Source: Candidatus Nitrosopumilus sediminis (lineage in GTDB: Archaea; Thermoproteota; Nitrososphaeria; Nitrososphaerales; Nitrosopumilaceae). From it: DNA of 64,000 nucleotides. A program made the translations under genes and the position numbers. Location of the stretch: the NCBI RefSeq assembly GCF_000299395.1, contig NC_018656.1:992001-1056000 (forward strand), given 5' to 3'. The notes below the pieces were generated by a model. It saw only the letters and a program-made list of their open reading frames with translations. It did no database searches and was not told where the DNA came from. Of this stretch, positions 15,517 to 23,589 are shown one piece after another. Numbering within the stretch: position 1 is the first letter of the stretch; each line of letters begins with the position of its first letter.

Positions 15517-15927
15517 ATGGGATTATTTAGTAAAAAACCATCATTTTGTAGTGTTTGCAATAAAGAATTAACTCACAAACACAAACCAAAAAGAGAATGG
15601 AACATCAAAGGTCCACTTTGCGGAGATTGTCATTTTGAGAAACAAAAAGAATACTATGAAGGCAAAGTCAGACAGCCATGTGTAGTTTGTGGAACAACTC
15701 AGAAAATTACAGATTTGTGGGAACCCAGATGGCAATGGGATATGGAAGGATTATTGTGCAAGAAATGCTTTGATCAAAAAGAAGAAGATCAGGGTAAAAA
15801 GAAAAATTTCTGTTCATTATGTCAAGGCAAAATGGGATTAATCAGATATAATCCAAAAGGCAGTTGGAAAATTGAAGGTCAGTTATGTAGAAAATGCTGG
15901 GATGAAAAAAAAGCAGAGTTCGGATAA
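15517..15927 (+). CDS. Three-module zinc-ribbon-like protein
   Basis: A 136-residue protein made of three related units, each with two CxxC pairs about 28 residues apart: CSVCNKEL...CGDC, CVVCGTTQ...CKKC and CSLCQGKM...CRKC. Each unit has a W(N/D/K)I(K/E)G-like core before the second pair. Three bound zinc ions are expected. It is likely a protein- or RNA-binding scaffold, with the exact role unknown. It is followed two bases later by a C2H2 protein. Confidence 0.7.
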   Translation: MGLFSKKPSFCSVCNKELTHKHKPKREWNIKGPLCGDCHFEKQKEYYEGKVRQPCVVCGTTQKITDLWEPRWQWDMEGLLCKKCFDQKEEDQGKKKNFCSLCQGKMGLIRYNPKGSWKIEGQLCRKCWDEKKAEFG

Positions 15928-15929
15928 AC

Positions 15930-16127
15930 GTGAAATTATTTAAGAAAATTAAATGTGAGCTGTGTGACAAAAAATTTTCAAAAGAAGAAGAACTAATGAA
16001 TCATAAACAAATCATCCACGGAAAAGATTTACAGTATGATTGTAAAAAATGTGAAAAATATTTTTCAAACATGGAAGATATGAGAACTCATTTACAAAGA
16101 GAGCACAGTTACAAAAAAGACAGATAA
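15930..16127 (+). CDS. Two-finger C2H2 protein
   Basis: A 65-residue protein with two C2H2 fingers: CELCDKKFSKEEELMNHKQ then H, and CKKCEKYFSNMEDMRTHLQ then EH. It starts at GTG, two bases after the preceding zinc-ribbon gene, so the two are co-transcribed. Classical C2H2 fingers are rare in Archaea generally but recurrent in this window. Nucleic-acid binding is likely; no target is inferred. Confidence 0.75.
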   Translation: MKLFKKIKCELCDKKFSKEEELMNHKQIIHGKDLQYDCKKCEKYFSNMEDMRTHLQREHSYKKDR

Positions 16128-16334
16128 CTAAATTGCTTTTACTGTTTTAACTACAGGTGGTCTTACTTTAGTAAATACTCTGAATCCACAAATACATTTG
16201 ATTTCAGGTAATCGAGATAATTCAGTGTTTGAGACAGTAGTTCCACATCTCAAACAAGCATAATTTACCTCAAAAGTCTCAACAGGAGTTTCTTCTACTT
16301 CATCTAATTCTTCATCAACCATGTTTATCATCAA
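16128..16334 (-). CDS. rpo12: DNA-directed RNA polymerase subunit P (Rpo12)
   Basis: A 68-residue protein with the small Rpo12/RpoP zinc ribbon: YACLRCGTTV, then IKCICGFRVFTKVRPPVV. It is the archaeal counterpart of eukaryotic Rpb12 and helps hold the polymerase assembly platform together. The second zinc knuckle reads CIC rather than the usual CxxC. A 20-residue acidic N-terminal extension precedes the core, and later Met codons could be used. It follows the S10 gene on the same strand. Confidence 0.85.
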   Translation of the reverse strand: MMINMVDEELDEVEETPVETFEVNYACLRCGTTVSNTELSRLPEIKCICGFRVFTKVRPPVVKTVKAI

Positions 16335-16360
16335 AATTTCTATAATTTAAGGCTACCAGA

Positions 16361-16669
16361 TTATGTCAGAGATAATTCAATGTAAACATCGTCAGGAATT
16401 TTTAGTCTCATTAGTTGCCTAATTGCCTTATCATCAGCGTTGATATTGATTATTCTTCTATGCATTTTCATCTCCCATTTTTCATAAGTTTCAGTTCCAC
16501 TACCACATGGCGACTTTCTAGTTGCAACATGTAGTCTTTTTACAGGAAGTGGAGTTGGACCTTTAACTTTGACACCGGTTTTTTTACCAATCCCCATGAT
16601 TTCACCGCATACACCATCTAATTTTGGAAGACTGGTAGAAGTGAGTTTAACACGGGCGGTTTGTGTCAT
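16361..16669 (-). CDS. rps10: 30S ribosomal protein S10 (uS10)
   Basis: A 102-residue protein matching archaeal S10: TARVKLTSTSLPKLD at the N-terminus, then GPTPLPVKRLHVATRKSPCG in the centre and a C-terminal DVYIELSL strand. It is part of the small-subunit head. It lies 10 bases after EF-1A, the conserved archaeal gene order, and ahead of rpo12. Confidence 0.95.
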   Translation of the reverse strand: MTQTARVKLTSTSLPKLDGVCGEIMGIGKKTGVKVKGPTPLPVKRLHVATRKSPCGSGTETYEKWEMKMHRRIININADDKAIRQLMRLKIPDDVYIELSLT

Positions 16670-16679
16670 AAAAATACGC

Positions 16680-17978
16680 CTATGGTTTGTACTCTTCGGT
16701 AATTTCCTTTACAATACCTGCTGCGATAGTTGCACCCATATCTCTTAGAGCGAACCTACCCATTTCAGGGAAATCTTGGAAAGTTTCGATACATGTTGGT
16801 CTCACCGGTCTAATTTTGACAATTGCAGAATCTCCAACTTTGAGGAATTTTGGATTTTCTTCTTCAACTGCACCAGATGCGGGGTTAATCTTTTGGAGGA
16901 ACTCAGTAACAGTTGCTGCAACTTGTGTAGTGTGTGCATGCATAACTGGTGTATAGCCAGGAGCAATTGCTGTTGGGTGGTGAATTACAATAATTTGTGC
17001 TTTGAATTCTTTTGCAACGTTTGGTGGAGCGTCTGGAGTACCAAGAACATCTCCTCTCTTGATATCTTTCTTTTCAATACCTCTTAGGTTAAAACCAATG
17101 TTGTCACCTGCTTCTGCAGATGGCATTTCAGTGTGGTGTGTTTCAATAGATTTGATTTCACCAAGGGCACCAGAAGGCATTACAATAATTTTTTGTCCTG
17201 CTTTCATGACACCAGTTTCTACTCTACCTACAGGCACAGTACCTACACCAGTAATTGTGTAAACGTCTTGGATTGGAACACGTAGTGGCTTACCTGTTGG
17301 TTTTTCAGTAACGGTAAAGTCATCAAATGCTTCTAACAAAGTTTTACCTTTGTACCAAGCCATGTTCTCAGATCTTTTAACTAAGTTATCGCCTTTCCAT
17401 CCAGAAACTGGAATGAATGGGACATTTTCTAGTTTATAACCAACAGATTTTACTAGTTTTTCACCTTTCTCTTTGGCTGCATTGTATGCATCTTCTTTGT
17501 ATTCAACTGCATCCATTTTGTTGATTGCAACAATGAGTTGGCTTACACCGAGTGTTTTGAGCAAGAATGCGTGTTCTCTTGCTTGTCCACCTGCTGCAAT
17601 AGCAGTGTCAGTTTCACCTTCTTTTGCTGAAAGTACTAAAATGGCGGCATCTGCTTCAGAAGCACCAGTAATCATGTTTTTAATAAAGTCCCTGTGACCA
17701 GGAGCGTCAATCAAAGTAAAGAAGTACTTTGGTGACTCAAATTTTTGGAAAGCTAGATCGATTGTAATACCTCTCTCTCTTTCGTCTTTAATGTTATCCA
17801 TAACCCATGCATACTTGAAAGTATCACCTTTTCCGGTCTTCTCGGATTCTGCTCCGTGAGCTGCAATAGTTCTTTCATCTACAACTCCAAGATCCATCAA
17901 AAAATGACCCATAGTAGTTGATTTTCCATTATCAATATGTCCTGTAACAATCAGGTTCAAGTGTGGTTTATCTGCCAT
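16680..17978 (-). CDS. tuf: Translation elongation factor 1-alpha
   Basis: A 432-residue EF-1A that delivers aminoacyl-tRNA to the ribosome in a GTP-dependent way. G1 is GHIDNGKS (13-20), G3 is DAPGH, and G4 is NKMD. Domains II and III follow with normal archaeal length. The minus-strand operon runs EF-1A, S10, Rpo12. A TATA-like AGTAATAAATG lies about 20-35 bases upstream of the ATG on the coding strand. No oddities. Confidence 0.97.
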   Translation of the reverse strand: MADKPHLNLIVTGHIDNGKSTTMGHFLMDLGVVDERTIAAHGAESEKTGKGDTFKYAWVMDNIKDERERGITIDLAFQKFESPKYFFTLIDAPGHRDFIKNMITGASEADAAILVLSAKEGETDTAIAAGGQAREHAFLLKTLGVSQLIVAINKMDAVEYKEDAYNAAKEKGEKLVKSVGYKLENVPFIPVSGWKGDNLVKRSENMAWYKGKTLLEAFDDFTVTEKPTGKPLRVPIQDVYTITGVGTVPVGRVETGVMKAGQKIIVMPSGALGEIKSIETHHTEMPSAEAGDNIGFNLRGIEKKDIKRGDVLGTPDAPPNVAKEFKAQIIVIHHPTAIAPGYTPVMHAHTTQVAATVTEFLQKINPASGAVEEENPKFLKVGDSAIVKIRPVRPTCIETFQDFPEMGRFALRDMGATIAAGIVKEITEEYKP

Positions 17979-18099
17979 ATGAAATGCCTAATCGAGGGCA
18001 TTTATTACTGTTATGAATTTTTGAAGAAAAATTAGAAAATATTCAATTAATTACAGATCACAAAACTTTGCTAAAAGCACATAAATCAAAGGGACAAAA

Positions 18100-19242
18100 A
18101 TGAAATTTATGAAAATTACAGTTTCAGTTATCAAAGCAGATGTCGGCGGAGTTGGCGGACATACAAAACCAAGTGATGGACTAATAGAAGCAATTAGAAA
18201 CACCGTCAAAAATTCAGCAGATTTACTCATTGATTATTACATAGGATATTGTGGGGATGATACCCATATTGTAATGACACATACTCATGGTGTAGACAAT
18301 CAACAAATTCACAAATTAGCATGGGATGCATTCATGGCAGGAACTCAAGTAGCAAAAGATGAAGGATTGTATGGTGCAGGACAAGATTTGTTAAAAGATT
18401 CTTTTTCAGGAAATGTAAAAGGAATGGGACCAGGAGTTGCAGAAATGGAATTTGAGGAAAGACCAAACGAAGCATTCACAGTATTTGCAGCTGACAAAAC
18501 AGAACCAGGTGCATTCAACTATCCAATCTACAGAATGTTTGTCGATGCACTAAGCAACACAGGTCTTATTGTAAACAAAAGTCTTGCAGCAGGAGTAACA
18601 ATGCACATCATGGATGTAGAGAAAGCACAAATTGCAGAATTGCATTTATGGGAAGACAAGCCAACTATCGAAGCTGCATTAATGTATCCAGGAAGATATG
18701 TGGTAGATTCAGTGTATACAAAAGACGGAGAACCAATACTAGATGCATCAACTGACAGATTACATAACATTGCAGGAACATATGTTGGAAAAGACGATCC
18801 AATTTGTCTAGTAAGAACTCAAAAGAACTTTCCAGCAACAGAAGAAGTAGGAAGTGTATTTAACAATCCCCATTATGTTGCAGGAAACACAAGAGGTAGT
18901 CACAACATGCCATTAATGCCTGTAAAACTAAATTCAGCAGCTACAATCAACTTTTGTATTCCAATTGTTGAAGCATTAGTGTTCAGCATGCATAATGGAA
19001 AACTTACAGGTCCATTTGATGGATTCTCAACACCAGACTGGGATTACATCAGAGAAATTGCAACAAAGAAAGCCATGGCAATTAGAAGTCAAGGATTTAT
19101 TCATCCAGCAACACTCGTTCCATCCGAATTAGAATATGCTGAAGGATACAGAGCAAGAATGGATGTTCTTGAAACAAAGATGAAACCAATGGAAGGAACA
19201 TCCAGCGGCGAAAAGAAAGAAAACTACGAAGATCCAGATTAG
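18100..19242 (+). CDS. fbp: Bifunctional fructose-1,6-bisphosphate aldolase/phosphatase
   Basis: A 380-residue type V FBP aldolase/phosphatase, the archaeal gluconeogenic enzyme that condenses triose phosphates and dephosphorylates the product. The N-terminal KITVSVIKADVGGVGGHTKPS carries metal-binding residues, followed by DDTHIVMTHTHG and the conserved central ADKTEPGAFNYPIYRMF. GNTRGSHNMPLMPV is also typical. An ATG nine bases downstream (18109) fits the family N-terminus slightly better. It commits fixed carbon to sugar synthesis in an autotroph. Monocistronic by spacing. Confidence 0.95.
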   Translation: MKFMKITVSVIKADVGGVGGHTKPSDGLIEAIRNTVKNSADLLIDYYIGYCGDDTHIVMTHTHGVDNQQIHKLAWDAFMAGTQVAKDEGLYGAGQDLLKDSFSGNVKGMGPGVAEMEFEERPNEAFTVFAADKTEPGAFNYPIYRMFVDALSNTGLIVNKSLAAGVTMHIMDVEKAQIAELHLWEDKPTIEAALMYPGRYVVDSVYTKDGEPILDASTDRLHNIAGTYVGKDDPICLVRTQKNFPATEEVGSVFNNPHYVAGNTRGSHNMPLMPVKLNSAATINFCIPIVEALVFSMHNGKLTGPFDGFSTPDWDYIREIATKKAMAIRSQGFIHPATLVPSELEYAEGYRARMDVLETKMKPMEGTSSGEKKENYEDPD

Positions 19243-19308
19243 TAATTTCGGAGATTGCAAATCATAGGAAATAGTTAAATCAAAAAACGTTGTAGTTGAA
19301 TTATAGTC

Positions 19309-19719
19309 ATGAATGCTTTTCAGAAGGTGTTTGATTGGAAGACGTACATTTTCACAGCATTAGCAGTGATATCTTTTTCAAGTTTTGTAGCAGTACTATT
19401 TGGGCAAACAATTCCAGGAATCATTTTAGCGTTTTTTAAAATTGCTGGAGAATATGTAATTTTAGGAGCTGTGTTTATTTTTGCACTTGCATGGCTTTTA
19501 AAAGCAAAACCACATAATCGCCCAAAAGAATATTTCGTCATACCATTTGACGTATTTGGAAAAAAAAGTGTGATTGATGGAATTAGAACACAATTCAAAA
19601 CACATGATGTTGCATGGAGTTTCATGAAACAATACAAAGAATCTTATCCATTTTACAACTTTGCACTAGTTTCAGATCTTCCAAAGTCTGACAAACCAAC
19701 AATTTTCAGATACATCTAA
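19309..19719 (+). CDS. Two-helix membrane protein, uncharacterised
   Basis: A 136-residue protein with two transmembrane helices (about residues 13-33 and 43-63). A cytosolic domain with KPHNRPKEYFVIPFDVFGKK follows and ends in DKPTIFRYI. The soluble part is not recognised. It lies between FBP aldolase/phosphatase and DNA ligase on the same strand, 37 bases before the ligase. Confidence 0.65.
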   Translation: MNAFQKVFDWKTYIFTALAVISFSSFVAVLFGQTIPGIILAFFKIAGEYVILGAVFIFALAWLLKAKPHNRPKEYFVIPFDVFGKKSVIDGIRTQFKTHDVAWSFMKQYKESYPFYNFALVSDLPKSDKPTIFRYI

Positions 19720-19756
19720 TTCAGACTTTTATTCAGGATTACGTAGAGGAAGGAGA

Positions 19757-21523
19757 ATGGAATATTCAATATTAGCTGAATCATTAAACAAAATGGAATC
19801 AACTACGAAAAGATTAGAGTTAACACAGCATTTAGTAGAATTATTTGAAAAAACACCTCATGATGTTATTTCCAAAATAGTGTATTTGATTCAAGGCAAA
19901 TTAAGACCAGACTTTGAAGGAATAGAATTAGGTGTTGCTGAAAAACTTGCAATAAGGGCAATTTCAAAATCATCAGGGATTCCAATAAAAAAAATTGAAG
20001 ATGAATATAGAAAAGGTGGAGACCTAGGTCATGCATCGACGGTGATTTTAGAACAAAAAACTCAAACTACATTTCTTGTAGAAGACATCACAGTTGAAAG
20101 AGTGTATGACACGTTATTCAAAATTGCAAAACTAGGAGGAACTAGATCACAGGATATGAAAATGAAATACATTTCAAGTCTGCTAAACGATGCAACTCCA
20201 CTTGAAGCAAGCTACATTTTGAAAATTTTGTTAGGAACTCTGAGATTAGGAATTGCTGAAAATACAGTAATGGATGCACTAGCAATAGCATTTTCAGGCA
20301 ATAAGGAAAATAGAAAAAAATTACAATACGCATACAACGTTTCCAGCGATTTAGGCAAAGTTGCTGAAACAATTGCAACAAAAGGACTAGAAGGCATAGA
20401 AGAATTTGAAATAATTTTGTTTAATCCCATCAGACCCATGCTAGCTGACAGAGTAAAAAGCGAAGAAGAAGCAATAGAAAAAATGGGAAATGAGTTTGCA
20501 GCAGAATACAAGCTAGATGGAGAAAGAGTTCAACTTCACATTGAAGGAGATAAAGTTGAATTGTTTTCTAGAAGTTTAGAAAGAATCGAAAGCTATTATC
20601 CAGACATAATAGAGAAAATTCCTAAAAACATTCAAGCAGATAATATTATTTTAGAGGCTGAAGCAGTTGCAATCAACGAGAACACAGGAGAGTTTTTACC
20701 ATTTCAAGAATTAATGCACAGAAGAAGAAAATACAAAATAGAAAAAGCAGTGACAGAGTATCCAATTACGGTAAACTTTTTTGACATTTTGTACTGCAAT
20801 GGAAAAAGTTGTATAGATCTAAGTTACAAAGAAAGAAGAGAAAAACTTGAAAAACACGTCAAGGAAGATGAATTTGCAAAATACATTCCCATGAAAATAG
20901 TGAAAAATCAAAGCGAGATTGAAGACTTTATGGAAAACAGCATCAATGCAGGGAGCGAAGGGCTAATGCTAAAAATGCTAGACAAACCATATCAGGCAGG
21001 ATCTAGAGGAAGTCATTGGTTAAAACTAAAACGAGAATACAGAAACGAGTTAGGAGATAGTTTAGATCTTGTTGTAATAGGAGGATTTTTTGGTAAAGGT
21101 AGAAGAACTGGAAATTATGGGACACTGCTCTTAGCAACTTATGATGAAGATGAAGATACATTCCCCAGTATTTGTAAAGTGGGAACAGGTTTTTCAGATG
21201 AATCTTTAGACCAATTATACCAAATACTTCATCCAAAAGTATCAATTAAAAAAAATCCACGCATCATAAGTGATATGGAGGCAGACGTATGGTTTGAACC
21301 AGAGTTAGTTATTGAAGTAGTTGCATCAGAAATAACCCTTAGCCCAATTCATAAAGCAGCATTTAATGAAATTCGAAAAGATGCAGGTTTAGCCTTGAGA
21401 TTTCCAAAATTTACAGGAAAGATCAGAGTTGAGAAAGCAGCAGAAGATGCGTCCACAAATGAAGAAGTAATCACACTATACAAAGGACAGAAAAAAGTAG
21501 CACATGACAAAAATTTGATGTAA
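19757..21523 (+). CDS. lig: ATP-dependent DNA ligase
   Basis: A 588-residue archaeal replicative ligase. An N-terminal helical DNA-binding domain (to about 220) is followed by the nucleotidyltransferase core with the adenylation motif EYKLDGER, in which Lys252 receives AMP. Further motifs include LEAEAVAIN, NFFDILYCNG, SEGLMLKMLD and SHWLKLKREY, then the OB-fold domain (KVGTGFSDE onward). Length is standard for the family. It seals nicks in replication and repair. Confidence 0.96.
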   Translation: MEYSILAESLNKMESTTKRLELTQHLVELFEKTPHDVISKIVYLIQGKLRPDFEGIELGVAEKLAIRAISKSSGIPIKKIEDEYRKGGDLGHASTVILEQKTQTTFLVEDITVERVYDTLFKIAKLGGTRSQDMKMKYISSLLNDATPLEASYILKILLGTLRLGIAENTVMDALAIAFSGNKENRKKLQYAYNVSSDLGKVAETIATKGLEGIEEFEIILFNPIRPMLADRVKSEEEAIEKMGNEFAAEYKLDGERVQLHIEGDKVELFSRSLERIESYYPDIIEKIPKNIQADNIILEAEAVAINENTGEFLPFQELMHRRRKYKIEKAVTEYPITVNFFDILYCNGKSCIDLSYKERREKLEKHVKEDEFAKYIPMKIVKNQSEIEDFMENSINAGSEGLMLKMLDKPYQAGSRGSHWLKLKREYRNELGDSLDLVVIGGFFGKGRRTGNYGTLLLATYDEDEDTFPSICKVGTGFSDESLDQLYQILHPKVSIKKNPRIISDMEADVWFEPELVIEVVASEITLSPIHKAAFNEIRKDAGLALRFPKFTGKIRVEKAAEDASTNEEVITLYKGQKKVAHDKNLM

Positions 21524-21590
21524 TCCGTGCTCAAATAAGTTCAAAAATCATAGAGGATTTAAATTACCTCGAGGTTTTTTCATTTATGTT

Positions 21591-22244
21591 ATGTATAGCG
21601 GAGAGCTTGAAGTTCAAGCAAAAAGAAAGGCTATAGCAGTTTTACAAGACGAAATCAACAGAATTCTAAATGCATCCAGAGAACTTGCAACACTACCTGA
21701 ATTGATGATGAAAAAAGACAAAGCAGGAATCAAAAACACATTAGAGCAAATTTCAACAATCGAAGAAGAAGTAGAAAACTTGAGAAGAAAAATTACACGT
21801 GAAGTTGCAGATGTGGGAGGATTGATCATGAATAGAGAAAATCTTCTAAACACAGCATACACAATGGACGAAATTGCAGGTTACATCACAGGCATTTCAT
21901 TCAAACTCTCAAATGTTAAAATTACAACATTGAAAAGTGCAAAACTGGACCAAGACATTACAAAACTGATTGAGTTAGTGGTAGACGAAGTTTACAAACT
22001 AAATGAAATCATTCGAAGTCTTAACACGAACACTGCTAATGCAATTGAGTTAGCTCAAGAAACTCAAACAATTGAAAGAGAGATAGACATCAAATACAGA
22101 GCAGCAACAATAAAACTTCTAAGCGAAGTCACGAACACAAAAGAACTGTTATTGATTAAAGATGTAATAGAAGGAATTGAAGAAATGTCAGACAAATGTC
22201 AAAGAGTGTCAGATTCATTTATTCTATTAGCATTAAGCCTATAA
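21591..22244 (+). CDS. DUF47/PhoU-like helical protein
   Basis: A 217-residue all-helical protein with long amphipathic helices and conserved-looking acidic stretches (TIEEEVENLRRKITRE, DVIEGIEEMSDKCQRVSDSF). The pattern matches the DUF47/PhoU-like superfamily, whose members bind metal clusters and accompany phosphate transporters. No transporter lies next to it here. Cytosolic. Confidence 0.65.
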   Translation: MYSGELEVQAKRKAIAVLQDEINRILNASRELATLPELMMKKDKAGIKNTLEQISTIEEEVENLRRKITREVADVGGLIMNRENLLNTAYTMDEIAGYITGISFKLSNVKITTLKSAKLDQDITKLIELVVDEVYKLNEIIRSLNTNTANAIELAQETQTIEREIDIKYRAATIKLLSEVTNTKELLLIKDVIEGIEEMSDKCQRVSDSFILLALSL

Positions 22245-22340
22245 TCAACCAATATTCTCACATTTTTACTTTATTTTCATATTCTAAAAACCCCATAATT
22301 TACTAGTGAATTCATATACAGAGAATTGTTTATGTTGTTA

Positions 22341-22877
22341 ATGAAGAGTGAGTTAATTGAAAACAGGATAATAGTATGGGATATTGAAGATTCAAAAGAA
22401 CTTTTCAGCCAAGGATATTATGGAAAACCAATAGGAATACCAAAACCAAAAATTGAAGAAATAGACGCTCCATTAATTTTGGATCTCATTGAAGGATTAT
22501 ATCTTTTAGAAAATAAAAAAATCACAATTACAAAATCAAAACAAAAAATTTCAGTAGAGCAATTAATTGAAATTTGTAAAAAAGAAGTTCATGAATTTGA
22601 CAAAAAATATCTAGTATACAAAAATTTCAGAGATAAAGGATACATCATTAATCCCGGAATCAAATTCGGATGTGACTTTGCAGTATATGAGAAAGGTCCC
22701 GGAATTGATCACGCACCATTTTTGGTTCAAGTTTATACAAGAAGTGAACCAATAAAATCAACAGGAATTGTTTTAGCAGGAAGACTTGCATCATCAGTCA
22801 AGAAACAATTCATTTTGGCAATTCCAAAAGATAAAGATAAAGTAGATTTCTTGGCTTTGGATTGGTGGAAAGCCTAG
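22341..22877 (+). CDS. endA: tRNA-intron (splicing) endonuclease
   Basis: An archaeal EndA of about 178 residues from ATG 22341; TTG 22326 and ATG 22332 are alternative starts. The start MKSELIENRIIVWD suits the family. The catalytic triad is visible near the C-terminus: Tyr116 in FAVYEKGPG, His124 in GIDHAPF and Lys154/155 in SSVKKQF. It cuts introns at bulge-helix-bulge sites in pre-tRNA and rRNA. The length fits the short homomeric or dimeric subunit type. Confidence 0.9.
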   Translation: MKSELIENRIIVWDIEDSKELFSQGYYGKPIGIPKPKIEEIDAPLILDLIEGLYLLENKKITITKSKQKISVEQLIEICKKEVHEFDKKYLVYKNFRDKGYIINPGIKFGCDFAVYEKGPGIDHAPFLVQVYTRSEPIKSTGIVLAGRLASSVKKQFILAIPKDKDKVDFLALDWWKA

Positions 22878-23251
22878 ACTGATTTAATGTGACCTGCTAT
22901 GCGATCATAGATTTCAAAGAGTTCTTTTGTAATTCCAAAAGCAATATGATTATCCCACTTGCTTCTAATTCTAACTGCTTTGTTAGTAGGTTCAACATAG
23001 ATAGTTGCATCTTTGACAGATTGTTTTGCTATCATTTCATTTAGCTCAGTATCATCATTTAATTTCGATGATAGGCTGCCAGAACCAATCCATTCAACCT
23101 TTACTACAGATTTTGAGGCAAAATGGCCTTTTGTAGTAAGTTTAGTTTTTGCAACATAATTATTGTAATTACGACCAGTTTCTTTCTTCACTATGAATTG
23201 GGCTTGAAATCTATCTAATGCGCCCCATGGAAGTGGATTTGGATCTTGCAT
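22874..23251 (-). CDS. Uncharacterised soluble protein
   Basis: A 125-residue protein, not recognised. It is strand-rich, with TGRNYNNYVAKTKLTTKGHF in the first half and TIYVEPTNKAVRIRSKWDNH in the second, and has no cysteines or membrane segment. It overlaps the endA stop by four bases, convergent. It lies two bases after the small gene at 23254, so the pair is an operon. Confidence 0.6.
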   Translation of the reverse strand: MQDPNPLPWGALDRFQAQFIVKKETGRNYNNYVAKTKLTTKGHFASKSVVKVEWIGSGSLSSKLNDDTELNEMIAKQSVKDATIYVEPTNKAVRIRSKWDNHIAFGITKELFEIYDRIAGHIKSV

Positions 23252-23253
23252 GA

Positions 23254-23490
23254 TTATCCCTTTTGAATTATTTGTACAACATCAATGTTAGAATTCTTGA
23301 TATCAATACATCCACGATTAGTTACCATTCTAGGTGTTTGAGCAAAATATCTACTATAGTAATCATCTTTTTCAACTTCATCAGTTCCAATTTCTTTTGG
23401 TTCGGAATCAACACCGATCTTTTTTAACATATCAGCAAATTTTTCAGGCCATGATTGATAGACAAATGTGTCAGACTCTGTATCATGCAT
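23254..23490 (-). CDS. Small uncharacterised acidic protein
   Basis: A 78-residue acidic protein (SWPEKFADMLKKIGVDSEPKE early, DDYYSRYFAQTPRMVTNRGC later). Not recognised. It is translationally linked to the downstream 125-residue protein by a two-base gap, and together they may form a small complex. Likely cytosolic. Confidence 0.6.
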   Translation of the reverse strand: MHDTESDTFVYQSWPEKFADMLKKIGVDSEPKEIGTDEVEKDDYYSRYFAQTPRMVTNRGCIDIKNSNIDVVQIIQKG

Positions 23491-23589
23491 TAATCACCAT
23501 GAATCATACCCACAAATAAAGATATCAAGAAAAAATTTAAAATTGAGATCAATCAAAATAAATATCACAGAAGTTCTGTCAGTTTATCT

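Noticed and set aside
16687-17697. Several long plus-strand frames opposite EF-1A (16687-16956, 16776-17087, 17002-17262, 17473-17697)
   Set aside because: They mirror a strongly recognised gene on the other strand and their products have no family-like motifs.
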